A DNA stretch of 64,000 nt from assembly GCA_963834445.1 (NCBI GenBank), contig CAWIBU010000009.1, forward strand, positions 1,674,001 through 1,738,000, read 5' to 3'. Within the stretch, counting starts at the first letter, position 1, and every line of letters begins with the position of its first letter. A model generated the notes under the pieces. That model saw only the letters and a program-made list of their open reading frames with translations, ran no database searches and was not told the DNA's origin. The stretch is from PALSA-350 sp963834445 (lineage in GTDB: Bacteria > Acidobacteriota > Terriglobia > Terriglobales > Acidobacteriaceae). Made by a program: the position numbers and the translations under genes. This document shows positions 51,785 through 61,116 of this stretch, piece after piece.

Positions 51785-52465
51785 ATGAGCACCCTCCTGA
51801 TTGTGGAAGATGACGCACGCATGCAGAAGGTCCTGCGGCGGCTGTTTACGGCGGAATCCTTCGCCGTAGAAAGCGTGACCGACGGTCTGCTGGCAGTGGA
51901 GCGCTTCCATTCGCTTTCGCCCGCCGCCGTGGTGCTCGACTTAATGCTGCCCCGGCTTTCCGGGCGGGAGATCTGCAAACGCATCAAGAAGGCATCGCCG
52001 CGCACGCCGGTCATCGTGCTGAGCGCGGTCACCGACGTGGCCGACAAAGTGCTGCTGCTGGAAATGGGGGCCGATGACTACGTGACCAAACCCTTCAGCC
52101 CGCGCGAGCTGCTGGCGCGGGTGCAGGCCGCCTTGCGCCGGGTGGAACCGGCGGCCATCAACCGGCCGGCAGCCTTCGGCGACTGCGAAGTGGATTTCGC
52201 CCGCATGTCGGTGCGCCGCCAGGGAAACCCCGTGGTCCTGACGGCACACGAGTTCAAGCTGCTGCGCTTTTTCCTGGAGAATGTCGAACGCGTGATCTCG
52301 CGCGAAGAACTGCTGAGTGACGTTTGGGGCTACCACCACTACCCCTCGACCCGCACCGTCGATAACCAGATACTGCGGCTGCGACAGAAGCTGGAAGGCG
52401 ATCCGGCGAACCCGCGACACTTCATCACGGTGCACGGCGCGGGCTACAAATTTCTGCCCGTCTGA
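51785..52465 (+). CDS. OmpR-family response regulator
   Basis: 226 residues. The receiver domain (1-115) has the acidic pocket ED-D at 8-10, phospho-acceptor Asp52 in VVLDLMLPRLSG, Ser80 and Lys102 in TKPFSPRELL. The winged-helix DNA-binding domain (130-226) shows LTAHEFKLLRFFLENVERVISREELLSDVWGY, RTVDNQILRLRQKLE and ITVHGAGYKF. It binds promoter DNA when phosphorylated by the kinase encoded 15 bp downstream. The ATG at 51785 is set by the start of the receiver fold. Confidence 0.95.
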   Translation: MSTLLIVEDDARMQKVLRRLFTAESFAVESVTDGLLAVERFHSLSPAAVVLDLMLPRLSGREICKRIKKASPRTPVIVLSAVTDVADKVLLLEMGADDYVTKPFSPRELLARVQAALRRVEPAAINRPAAFGDCEVDFARMSVRRQGNPVVLTAHEFKLLRFFLENVERVISREELLSDVWGYHHYPSTRTVDNQILRLRQKLEGDPANPRHFITVHGAGYKFLPV

Positions 52466-52480
52466 CGAGGAATGGCCGCA

Positions 52481-54232
52481 ATGAGAATGCGGACCCTGCT
52501 GCTCACTCCGCTGCTTCTGATCCCCATCCTGCTCACTTCCACCAGCCTGCTGGTGCTGCGCCAGCAAATGCGGCGGCAGATGCGAGAGAGTGTAGCCAAC
52601 GACCTTGGCCATTCGACGGCGACCTACCGCAACCTGGAGCAGCAGCGCCGCGCCACGCTGGGGCGGGAAGCGCTGCTGGTCGCCTACCAGCCCAGCCTGC
52701 GCGCGCTCATGACGACGCGCGACCCGGCCACCATCCAGGATGAGGGCGGCACCTACGCGCAATTGAGCGGCGCCGACCTGTTCGTGCTGCTTTCCCCCGC
52801 CGGTACGGTCAACGCCGTCTATGGAGAGATCGACGGCCGCTCCTTACCCGGGCAGTTGGCGCAGGTTCTGGCCAGCGTACTGCGCGACGGCCAGGCTTAC
52901 TTTTTCGATGGGCAAAGGCTGTTTGAAGTCGCCGCGCAGCCTATCTATTTTGGCTCGTCGAACAGTGGCACCGTGTTGGGATACGTGCTGATCGGTTCGC
53001 GCATTACCGATGCGGTGGCGCGCCAGGTGAGTCAGACGGCCGGCTCGCAAATCGCTTTTGCGGTGGGGGACAGGATTGTGGCCAGTACCCTCGATGCACC
53101 CGGACAGCAAGCTTTATCGCTGCACGCCGGCGACACGCTCGATCTCAACGGGCAGCACTTTCTCGTCGATCGCGTGCCTCTCTCGAACCATGGCGGCCTG
53201 GGCATCGAGCTGGTCGTATTGCGCTCCTTGCAAGGCTTTCAGCAAACCCTGCAGCGGCTCAACCGTATCGTGCTGTTGATCGGCCTGGCTGCTTCGCTGG
53301 CCGGGGTGGCGCTCGCCTTCTCGGTCGCCCGCCGGCTCACCTCCCCGCTGGAGGGCCTGGCCGCGGGGGTGGCCGCCATGGGTGCGGGCGATTACCAAGC
53401 AACGCTCCCGCTCTCGGGATCGTCGGAGATTCGCGCATTGACCGGCGCCATCGAAACCATGCGCGCGCAAATCCGCGAGACCCAGGCAAAGTTGATCGCC
53501 GCTGAGCGGCTGGCGACTATTGGTGAGATGGCCCGTTCCGTTTCTCATGATCTGCGCCACTATCTCGCCTCGGTCTACGCCAACGCCGAGTTTCTTGCTG
53601 GTCCGGGTTTGTCTTACGAAGAACGCGCCGATCTGTTGGCGGAGATTCAACTGTCGGTGCAGGGCACGACTGACCTGATCGAGTCATTGCTGCTCTTCAC
53701 CCACACCGGCCGGGTGCTGCATCTGAGCAACGAGTCGATCACTGAGCTGGCGGAGCGCGCCATCCATCGCGTTTCGCAGCATCCGGAAGCATTGGGAGTC
53801 GCCATTGCGCTCAACGCCCATGGGACAGCGGAAGCATCGGTGGACGCGAGAAAGATCGAGCGCGCGCTCTACAATTTGCTGCTTAATGGCTGCCAGGCAG
53901 CCCGGCAGAGCCCAGCGGCTGCGCGCGTGAGCATTGACATCCATGAAGAGCCGGACGCGGTCCGGGTGGAAGTCAGCGACTCTGGCCCCGGCGTTCCCGC
54001 TTCCATTCGCGACCGCCTCTTCGACCCTTTTTTCAGCGCCAACAAGGAGAATGGCATTGGTATCGGCCTTACCCTGGCGGCGGCCATCGCACAGGAGCAT
54101 GGAGGCGTGATTCGACTCGAAAGTAGTGGACAGCCGGCAGAACCCACGGTTTTTCTTCTTACCCTCGATCGCCGGCGTGAGGTAGCCGAACAGCACGCTG
54201 CACCCGATGCATCGAAAGGCGGCCGGTCATGA
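52481..54232 (+). CDS. membrane sensor histidine kinase
   Basis: 583 residues. TM1 is at about 5-27 and TM2 at about 260-282. They flank a periplasmic sensor of roughly 230 residues that looks like a dCache/Cache-type domain (FVLLSPAGTVNAVYGEIDG, GYVLIGSRITDAVARQV). HAMP follows, then the DHp helix with His356 in SVSHDLRHYLASVYANAEFL. The ATPase domain has the N box (ALYNLLLNGCQAA), G1 (VSDSGPGVP), F box (FDPFFSANK) and G2 (GIGIGLTLAAAIAQEHGG). ATG 52481 follows GAGGA at a better spacing than 52472. It is the partner of the preceding regulator; the signal is unknown. Confidence 0.93.
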   Translation: MRMRTLLLTPLLLIPILLTSTSLLVLRQQMRRQMRESVANDLGHSTATYRNLEQQRRATLGREALLVAYQPSLRALMTTRDPATIQDEGGTYAQLSGADLFVLLSPAGTVNAVYGEIDGRSLPGQLAQVLASVLRDGQAYFFDGQRLFEVAAQPIYFGSSNSGTVLGYVLIGSRITDAVARQVSQTAGSQIAFAVGDRIVASTLDAPGQQALSLHAGDTLDLNGQHFLVDRVPLSNHGGLGIELVVLRSLQGFQQTLQRLNRIVLLIGLAASLAGVALAFSVARRLTSPLEGLAAGVAAMGAGDYQATLPLSGSSEIRALTGAIETMRAQIRETQAKLIAAERLATIGEMARSVSHDLRHYLASVYANAEFLAGPGLSYEERADLLAEIQLSVQGTTDLIESLLLFTHTGRVLHLSNESITELAERAIHRVSQHPEALGVAIALNAHGTAEASVDARKIERALYNLLLNGCQAARQSPAAARVSIDIHEEPDAVRVEVSDSGPGVPASIRDRLFDPFFSANKENGIGIGLTLAAAIAQEHGGVIRLESSGQPAEPTVFLLTLDRRREVAEQHAAPDASKGGRS

Positions 54233-55683
54233 CGAAACGACAATGTTGGTGGCTTCGCGCAGCCTGGGGCTGCCTGGTCTATGGCGCCGTGGGCGCGTCT
54301 TCGCTGCGGGGGCAGTCCGCTCCCTCGGCAGGGGAGCTGCAGAGCCAGTTAGACAGTGTGCAAGCGCGGCTCGAAAAAGCGCAGCAGCAGATCGACCAGG
54401 ACCATTTGGAACTGCTGCAGTTGCGCAAGCAACTCGAATCCCTGCAGTCGGCAATAAGCCCCGCCGCGGATCTGCAACAGGCCGTGGCCGGGCTGCAGGA
54501 ACAGCAAGCCATCCACCAGGCCCAGATCCAGGTCCACGAGCAGGAGAAGATTGAGACTGCCTCGAAATACCAGGTCAAATTGCACGGTTTGTTGCTGTTC
54601 AACGCTGCCGTCAACAACGGTGCGCCCGACCAGCCGATACTGCCGCTGCTGGCGCTTCCGCCGGGAACGGCAGCTTCTGGAAGTCTGGCCGCCAGTGGGC
54701 GGCAGACCCTTCTCGGTCTTGCGGCAACTGGGCCCGAACTGTGGGGCGCGCGCACTTATGCCGATGTTGAAATGGATTTCTCCGGCGGTCTCTCCTCCGG
54801 CGGGTATACCGTGGGTGGGAGCCTGTTGCGGCTGCGTACGGCTGCCCTGCAGATGGTTTGGCCGAACACCACATTGCAGGCCGGCATCGCGCCCCTGATT
54901 CTTACCCCGGAATACGCCACCTCGTATTTCAACATTGCCCAACCGGCCCTGAGCTGGTCGGGCGCGCTGTGGAGTTGGTTACCGCAACTGAGCATCGAGC
55001 AGCGCTGGGAGATTTTTGGCCACCAACAACTCAGCTTGCAGGCGGCGCTGGCGGATATTCCGGATGCGGGTGAAAATTCCAACTCCGGGCTGGGCGCAGT
55101 GAGCGCGGCGGAGAGAAGCCGTTACCCCGGCAGCGAATTGCGCGCAGCCTGGCATCGAGGTGCAGGGGCAACGATTGGGCTTGGGGGCTATTGGAGCCCA
55201 CACGCCTACGCCGGATCGGCCACCGTCGATGCCTGGGCCGGCACGATCGATGGGAAAGTCTTGCTGCCGGCGAGATTCGAGTTTTCCGGTGAGGCCTATC
55301 GCGGCTCCGCCCTGGGAGGACTGAGCGCGGGTGCGTTCAAGGACGTCGTCACCTACAGCAACTCCGCGGATAGCAACGTTACCGGGCTGAGAGATGCGGG
55401 CGGCTGGACACAACTCAAGTTCAAACCCCGGGAACGATTGGAGTTCAACCTGGCGTTTGGACTCGACAATGCCGACACCCGGCAGTTGCGTCAGGCGGAA
55501 ATCGACGAAACGGACCCTTTTGCCAGGCTGGCACGCAACCAGACGGTCTTCGGCAACATGGTCTTCCGGCCTACCTCGACGCTCATCTTATCGGGTGAGT
55601 ATCGCCGCATCCGCTCCTGGGGAGTCAATGGCCCCGGCGATCATGCGTCTCGCTTTGGGCTGGCGGCGGGCTATGCGTTTTAG
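54229..55683 (+). CDS. outer-membrane porin-like protein with N-terminal coiled coil
   Basis: 484 residues. After a signal peptide comes a coiled coil (about 35-110, SQLDSVQARLEKAQQQIDQD, LLQLRKQLESLQ). A beta-strand-rich barrel follows to a C-terminal aromatic residue (RFGLAAGYAF), the usual outer-membrane sorting signal. The layout resembles the coiled-coil porins seen near phosphate or metal systems (OprP/OprO-like and DcaP-like). Its ATG overlaps the kinase stop. The substrate is unknown; its pairing with a copper protein is suggestive of metal handling. Confidence 0.78.
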   Translation: MTKRQCWWLRAAWGCLVYGAVGASSLRGQSAPSAGELQSQLDSVQARLEKAQQQIDQDHLELLQLRKQLESLQSAISPAADLQQAVAGLQEQQAIHQAQIQVHEQEKIETASKYQVKLHGLLLFNAAVNNGAPDQPILPLLALPPGTAASGSLAASGRQTLLGLAATGPELWGARTYADVEMDFSGGLSSGGYTVGGSLLRLRTAALQMVWPNTTLQAGIAPLILTPEYATSYFNIAQPALSWSGALWSWLPQLSIEQRWEIFGHQQLSLQAALADIPDAGENSNSGLGAVSAAERSRYPGSELRAAWHRGAGATIGLGGYWSPHAYAGSATVDAWAGTIDGKVLLPARFEFSGEAYRGSALGGLSAGAFKDVVTYSNSADSNVTGLRDAGGWTQLKFKPRERLEFNLAFGLDNADTRQLRQAEIDETDPFARLARNQTVFGNMVFRPTSTLILSGEYRRIRSWGVNGPGDHASRFGLAAGYAF

Positions 55684-56389
55684 ACGGGCTCTGCTGACCA
55701 CTGTTTGTTCTCTGGCTGCCGCCCACGCAGGGCAGCCACCGGTCACGCAGGATGTGTCGCTGCGAGTTCACTATACCCACGCCGAGGGGCTGCATCGCTC
55801 GCTGCGGGACCTGGGCCATGGCACGGTCGTGTGGCTGGCGCCGGTCAACGGTGGCGACGCCGACCCCCTGCCGCCGGCGAGCTACACCATGGTGCAAAAG
55901 GACAAGGCATTTCATCCTTCCTTGCTGGTGATTCCGGTGGGCAGCACGGTGTCGTTTCCCAACGCCGATCCGTTCTTCCACAACGTGTTCTCGCAGTTCA
56001 ACGGCAGGCGCTTCGACCTGGGGCTCTACCAGAGCGGCCAGTCGCGGACAGTGCTGTTTAATCGCGAGGGAGTTTCCTACATTTTCTGCAATATCCATCC
56101 CGAAATGAGCGCGGTGATTATCAGCCTCAGGTCGCCCTACTATGCTTCTCCCGGGGCGGAGGGCATTGCCCTGCTGCGTAGCGTGCCCGAAGGTTCATAT
56201 CGCCTGCAGGTCTGGTCGGAATTGGCCTCAGCCGAGGTCCTGCGCTCGCTTACCAGAACAGTCCGCATCGATCGTGCCGACACCGACCTGGGCGAGATGG
56301 ATATTCCCGCATCGTCGAGCGTGCTCGAGGAGCACCTGAATAAGTTCGGCCAGCCTTATGACACCCACGCGCCGGCCACGCCTTATTGA
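55673..56389 (+). CDS. periplasmic cupredoxin-like blue-copper protein
   Basis: 238 residues with a signal peptide (RFRRALLTTVCSLAAAHA). The cupredoxin copper site is complete: His103 in FFHNVFS, then Cys139, His142 and Met145 in the loop FCNIHPEM. The order and spacing (C-x2-H-x2-M) match plastocyanin-like type 1 copper sites. A carboxypeptidase-regulatory-like beta domain may occupy both ends. Its ATG overlaps the porin-like gene by 11 bp, making it the fourth gene of a two-component operon. It probably carries electrons or copper in the periplasm. Confidence 0.85.
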   Translation: MRFRRALLTTVCSLAAAHAGQPPVTQDVSLRVHYTHAEGLHRSLRDLGHGTVVWLAPVNGGDADPLPPASYTMVQKDKAFHPSLLVIPVGSTVSFPNADPFFHNVFSQFNGRRFDLGLYQSGQSRTVLFNREGVSYIFCNIHPEMSAVIISLRSPYYASPGAEGIALLRSVPEGSYRLQVWSELASAEVLRSLTRTVRIDRADTDLGEMDIPASSSVLEEHLNKFGQPYDTHAPATPY

Positions 56390-56437
56390 GAAAAAAAGGC
56401 GCGCCCCAGCCATGGCGGCGCGCCTTATCAAACAACG

Positions 56438-57529
56438 CTACCGGTCGCTGCCGGCCGTGTTCTGGATGGCCGTGAGCGAACCAAACAAGCCATTCGTTTC
56501 CCCGTCAGGGCCGGCGGCGAAGTAAAGCGTGGTCGCCGGACCCGCCGCGGCGCCATTGCCGAAGGAGAGGCCCCAGAGTCCCTGAATCTTGATCGGGTTG
56601 TTGGTGGCATCGCGCAGCCGGCCGCGGAACTTGCCGTCGACCGGATCGAAGGCCAGAATTTCGCCACTGCCAAAGTTACCGATCAGCACATCATGGCTGT
56701 AGCTGCCAAAATCGCTGGGCGCGGCCGTCAGACCCCAGGGAGCATTGAACCAGGGACCAGGCTCGAGCACCTGGAGCAGGTGGCCGTCGGGACGGAAAAC
56801 AGCTACGAACCCGAGGCCTTCGCCGTCCACTTCGTCGTGTTTGACGCTGTCTTGCTTGGCGTAGGCGACGTAGATGTTACCGCCGATGTTTTGTACGTTG
56901 AACGGGGCGAAGCCTTCTGGAGCATGGAAGCGGGAGAAGTTGTCTTCGATCTCATCGATGAAGTGAAAGGAGGCGTCGTACACCGATACCTGTCCTTTGC
57001 GGAAGTTGGCGGCATAGAGATAGTTAGCCCAGGTTCCATGTATCCTGGCCTGGCCGATGGTGAGGCCTTTGAATACGGACTTCTGTCCGTCATTGACGAC
57101 GATGATCGCCTTGGTCGGGTTGGCTCCCGGATTCCAGCCGGAGATGGTGCCGTCTTCGGTGGCGAAGAGGAACAGCGCGGGTTTGCCGGGGGCGAGCGCG
57201 AAATCGGGGGTGCCATTGAAGACTGTACCCGTCGGTGTTCCAGTTGGGCTGACCGTTGGATCGGAGGGAGGGATGGTAACCACGAGCGGGGCGATCTTAC
57301 CTGTTCCGTCATAGAGGGTGGAGAGGCCGGGGCCGTTGTCTGAGACCCACCAGTCTCCGGTCGAGCTGCGCGCCAGGCCCCATGCGTTGACGAGGTTAGG
57401 GTCGGTGACGGCGGCGCCGGAGAGATTTGAAACCAGGTTGGTTTGGGTGTACTGCTGTTCTTGCGCCAGTGCCAGAGGAGCAAAGGCAAGTGCGAGCGTG
57501 CTGGTGATTACAAGGCTGCGGGTGAACAT
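56438..57529 (-). CDS. secreted TIGR03118-family beta-propeller protein
   Basis: 363 residues with a signal peptide (TRSLVITSTLALAFAPLALA). The mature part reads YTQTNLVSNLSGAAVTDPNLVNAWGLARSS, then PDFALAPGKPALFLFATEDGTISGWNPGANP, FHAPEGFAPFNVQNIGGNIYVAYA and LYFAAGPDGETNGLFGSLT, all typical of TIGR03118. The fold is predicted to be a propeller like the NHL family. Function is unknown. ATG 57529 is chosen since GAGAGGA precedes it by 7 nt. Confidence 0.9.
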   Translation of the reverse strand: MFTRSLVITSTLALAFAPLALAQEQQYTQTNLVSNLSGAAVTDPNLVNAWGLARSSTGDWWVSDNGPGLSTLYDGTGKIAPLVVTIPPSDPTVSPTGTPTGTVFNGTPDFALAPGKPALFLFATEDGTISGWNPGANPTKAIIVVNDGQKSVFKGLTIGQARIHGTWANYLYAANFRKGQVSVYDASFHFIDEIEDNFSRFHAPEGFAPFNVQNIGGNIYVAYAKQDSVKHDEVDGEGLGFVAVFRPDGHLLQVLEPGPWFNAPWGLTAAPSDFGSYSHDVLIGNFGSGEILAFDPVDGKFRGRLRDATNNPIKIQGLWGLSFGNGAAAGPATTLYFAAGPDGETNGLFGSLTAIQNTAGSDR

Positions 57530-58049
57530 GCGGTGAATCCTCTCTTTTGGGGCCGGTTGCGTGGCCAATCCAAATGTACGGAGAGGGGCGGTTCATGGTG
57601 TCACGCAGTTGTCACTGCTTGGTCACGTGTTTATTGCAGGATATTGTGTGACCTGGACGAAAAGTGTTACCTACATGCCCGGTACCTTCTGTTACCTACA
57701 TGCCCGTTCGCACAAGAACCTCACCGTTTCATGCTTTCGCAGAAGCCGGCCCCGGTCTAAGGATGGTGCTGGGCCCAGAGCGCGATGTGCTGCGAGATTT
57801 GCGTGTTGATGATGAAGTCGGAGACCGGATCAGCCGCCCAGTAGAGGAGGCCGCCGGGGAATGGGCCACCCTCATGTTCGCCGCTTGCGGTGACGCAGCG
57901 CGCTACTATAGTTCGTCATCATAACGTCCAGTATGTTTGCCAACCTTTCGGGTGCGGGACTGAGGCTTGAACAGATGTAGGACGTTATTGACGACGCACT
58001 CCGCTAGCAGCAAGCGATCGCCGATGCGAAGGACGGGAGACCCGGGTAA
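57530..58049. other. intergenic region with direct repeats and a shared element
   Basis: The 520-bp gap has the repeat GTTACCTACATGCCCG at 57666-57681 and 57691-57706. A segment near 57948-58005 is the reverse complement of the element at about 48019-48070. A decayed-looking open frame (57664-57924) lies between them. No complete gene is supported. Confidence 0.45.
57666..57706. repeat. 16-bp direct repeat, possible mobile-element end
   Basis: GTTACCTACATGCCCG is repeated exactly, separated by nine bases. The tandem GTTACC-TACATG pattern resembles terminal repeats left by some transposases, but no transposase gene is nearby. Confidence 0.4.
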
Positions 58050-60254
58050 ATGAGAGCACGCACGAAACGTTGGCGCTATTATGGTTGGGCTGTCTTCACG
58101 CTACTTGGCTTCTCGTCTTCCCTCTCCGCGGTTGCTGCCACATCGGCCAGGGTCGCAACTGCAGATGTTGCGATTGACCTCGAGGCCGGCGTTAGCGCTC
58201 CCAGGCTGATCGGGTTGGCAGGTGCTTCGGGGAAAGACGCGAAGTGGCTGAACCCCGAGGGCGGGACGCTGCCCGCGACCGCGGAAGTGGATGGGCAGAC
58301 GGTGCGGCTGGCATGGCGGCACCAGCCCCAACTCGACAGGGTCGATGCACACCACGCCATCTTTGTTTACGACAGCGTAAGGCCGCATTTGCGGCTGAGC
58401 TGGATTTGGGAGGCGAGGGCGGCGTTCGGCCCGGTCGAGCACCACGTTTCCATTGCCAATTTGAGCGGCAAGGAGCTGTGGCTCCCCCTGGTCGACAGCC
58501 TTCGCGTCAGCTGGACTCTCGCCGGTCATGGCGCGCTTTCGAACTTTTATGTGGAGAAGGGCGCCGACACTCCCTCGCCCGAAGGCACACACCTTTTACC
58601 GGTCACTGACGGTTACGAATGGACGGGTTTTTCCAGCACCTATGCTCGCCCAGTGAAAGGCCAACCGCGCGAGATCATTCCGGCGGAATTTGTTTACCAG
58701 AGCGCTGGCAACGGCTGGTTTGCCGGCCTCGAATTCAGTGGCCGCACGCGGGTTCACCTGCAACGCAAAGGGGATCGGCTTGCGACCGTACTGGGACTGA
58801 ATCCCGATCCTGGCCCCTACCGCACGCGACTCGAGAAAGACGATGCGTTTGTAACCCCGGCCGCGTTTCTGGGCGCTTTCTCCGGCGGCCCTGACGGCGC
58901 CGGCAACGAGCTTCGCAAATGGGTGCGGGCCGTGCTTGGTAACGCCAACGCCTGGAAGGATCCACACTACCCGCTCACCGTCAACAACAGCTGGGGCAGC
59001 GGCATGCAGGTGGACGAGGCCCTTGCCATGCGTATGATCGACCGCTCGCGGGAGCTGGGGCTGGAGATGTTCCACGTGGATGCCGGCTGGTTTCGTGGTG
59101 TGGGTGATTGGTACCCCGACCCGGCGAAGTTTCCTCACGGGCTCGCCTACGTTGCCGATTATGCGCATAAAAATGGCCTGCGCTTTGGCTTATGGATGGA
59201 TTGGACGCAGGCCGGATTGGACACGGAGCCGGGTGCGCTCAATGCGCGCGATCCTAAAACCCGCGACTGGCTGGTACACGATGTGTCGCCCCTGTGGAAG
59301 CCTGAACCCTTCAAAGGACAAACCACCGATATCGGTTTGCCGGCCGCGGCCGTCTTTGCCAACGCCACGGTCAAGCGGGTGGTGGAGAGCTATCACCTGG
59401 ACATGCTCGAGCACGACGGTTATCTGGTGGCCAAGGGGTGTGTACGAGACGACCATCCCCATGCCCCTCCCCTGCAGAGCACAATCGAAGTGACCCATGA
59501 CTGGGGTTCGGACTTTGTGGATGCTTCGAACTCGACCGATGTGAGCTACTATTCGGTGCGGGCTTACTACAAAATTTACGAGCAGCTGCGCCGTGAGCAT
59601 CCCGGACTGTTGCTGGAAATCTGCAACGATGGCGGGCGGATGGTGGACTTTGGTTCGGCGGCTCACGGCGATTACTTTTCCATCACCGATACCTACGACC
59701 CTTTGTCGAACCGGCGCGCTTTCTACGACGCCAGCCATGTTTTGCCGGCAGCCATGCTGGAGTGCTACATCGAGAAATGGCCGGTGCCCACGAAGGCAAA
59801 TTTTCTATATATGTTGCGCAGCGGCATGATGGGATGGATGACGATCATGCAGGACACCAATGCCTGGTCGCCAGAACAACGCGAGATGGCGAAAGCGGCC
59901 ATCCGCGTGTACAAGGAGAAGCTGCGTCCGCTGATTCGTGAAGCCGATCTTTACCACATTTCGCCCCGGCCGGATGGTGTGCACTGGGATGCCGTCGAGT
60001 ACTGGCAGCCACATACCCGGCAGGGTGTGGTGTATGCCTTTCACGGATCGGAAGGCGGGGAGGGCGCCCATGGCTTCGCACTCGCCGGTCTATCGCAAGA
60101 CAAGCTTTACCGTCTCCACTTCGAAGATGGCAGTTCCGCCGACCGCGATGTGTCCGGAAGGGAACTGATGCGTTCCGGGTTGAAGGTCAATCTGCCGGCG
60201 CCTCTTAGCTCAGAACTGGTGTTTCTTACGGAGATCGCCAGCAACCACAAGTAG
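58050..60254 (+). CDS. alpha-galactosidase-like glycoside hydrolase (GH36/melibiase)
   Basis: 734 residues with a signal anchor near the N-terminus (YYGWAVFTLLGFSSSLSAVAA). An N-terminal beta-sandwich of about 280 residues is followed by the (beta/alpha)8 barrel. Barrel landmarks are TVNNSWGSGMQVDE, ELGLEMFHVDAGWFRGVGDWYPDPAKFPHG, KNGLRFGLWMDW and LLLEICNDGGRMVDFG with the expected acid/base Asp in its last residues. YHLDMLEHDGY may carry the nucleophile. It probably releases terminal alpha-galactose; related activities are possible. The start has a GGGAG site a few bases upstream. Confidence 0.85.
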   Translation: MRARTKRWRYYGWAVFTLLGFSSSLSAVAATSARVATADVAIDLEAGVSAPRLIGLAGASGKDAKWLNPEGGTLPATAEVDGQTVRLAWRHQPQLDRVDAHHAIFVYDSVRPHLRLSWIWEARAAFGPVEHHVSIANLSGKELWLPLVDSLRVSWTLAGHGALSNFYVEKGADTPSPEGTHLLPVTDGYEWTGFSSTYARPVKGQPREIIPAEFVYQSAGNGWFAGLEFSGRTRVHLQRKGDRLATVLGLNPDPGPYRTRLEKDDAFVTPAAFLGAFSGGPDGAGNELRKWVRAVLGNANAWKDPHYPLTVNNSWGSGMQVDEALAMRMIDRSRELGLEMFHVDAGWFRGVGDWYPDPAKFPHGLAYVADYAHKNGLRFGLWMDWTQAGLDTEPGALNARDPKTRDWLVHDVSPLWKPEPFKGQTTDIGLPAAAVFANATVKRVVESYHLDMLEHDGYLVAKGCVRDDHPHAPPLQSTIEVTHDWGSDFVDASNSTDVSYYSVRAYYKIYEQLRREHPGLLLEICNDGGRMVDFGSAAHGDYFSITDTYDPLSNRRAFYDASHVLPAAMLECYIEKWPVPTKANFLYMLRSGMMGWMTIMQDTNAWSPEQREMAKAAIRVYKEKLRPLIREADLYHISPRPDGVHWDAVEYWQPHTRQGVVYAFHGSEGGEGAHGFALAGLSQDKLYRLHFEDGSSADRDVSGRELMRSGLKVNLPAPLSSELVFLTEIASNHK

Positions 60255-60537
60255 GAGTTCATTCCATGGAACGGGCAGCGTATCCGCAGGATTTTGCTGA
60301 CCCGCGATGAATTCTTTGTCCTTCCTGGTCAAAACGTTCTGCTCTGCTTCGTTCATGCGAAATGGTACCGCAGCAGTGGGCGAGCAGAGGACAACGTGAG
60401 AAGGGGGGATGGTTGGTTTTCTCCAGATCGTGGTGCAGAAGCAGAACCGGACAGTCCAATAAGCCAGCGAGCGCCTGTACGACTGTCCGGCCGGGTGATC
60501 AGGTTATCACTGCAAAATGGTCAGACCTTCAAGGGCC
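60255..60537. other. intergenic region, remnant sequence
   Basis: This 283-bp gap lies after the glycoside hydrolase and at the broken end of the NagB fragment. No coding homology was recognised in either strand. Confidence 0.35.
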
Positions 60538-60948
60538 TCAAAATGAGGGGACGAGCTGGGTTAGATTTTCGCGCAGATATCTACGGAAGGAAGCGGGATG
60601 ATTTTTATCCATTCCCAGATACTCATCGAGATGGAAACCGTGTACGCGCTTCCACGGCAGATCGGGAATGGAGGTCAATGCGCGTAGCGCTTCCAACTGG
60701 GATGCGCCGGTCGCGAAGATGACTGCGATTGGGCTGGCAGAATCTGCCAAACGCCGGAGCTCCTGCGCTGCAGCTTGCGCGGCAGCTTCGCCCGCAGCCC
60801 GCTCGCTCTCATGTATCTCAAGTTTGATGGTTCCCAGGGTGTAGCGTTTTAGGTCCCTAGCTTGGATGTTCACGACTTTCTTACTACTTTGCAGAACGAG
60901 GCCACACGTGAGCGGCCGGTTGACACCCATCGCTGTCACGGGGCGCAT
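60538..60948 (-). pseudogene. NagB-like glucosamine-6-phosphate deaminase, N-terminal fragment
   Basis: The frame reads LGTIKLEIHESERAAGEAAAQAAAQEL, then SPIAVIFATGASQLEALRAL and VHGFHLDEYLGMDKNHPASFRRYLRENL. These match the first half of glucosamine-6-phosphate isomerase/deaminases (the G-A-S loop and the F-H-L-D-E-Y catalytic segment). The protein then stops (TQLVPSF), where intact ones continue for some 120 residues. The true start may be GTG at 60873. It lies next to a LacI regulator on the same strand, suggesting a former amino-sugar operon. Confidence 0.75.
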
Positions 60949-61116
60949 TATTCTTTTTGCCGTGAGACGCCAATCGGGCCAAACTCGCGTGCTTGCCTCT
61001 GGCTTGGGTTGGCGATCGAATCGGAGAAGGTTGGTTTATGGGCCGAGAAAGCTCACTGCGATTGAGCGGATACACCTGCCCAACTACGGACAATTAGTTC
61101 GAAATCCGTGGATGAA
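60949..61116. other. spacer between the NagB fragment and the LacI-type gene
   Basis: A 168-bp gap downstream of the regulator gene, containing no recognised feature. Confidence 0.3.
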
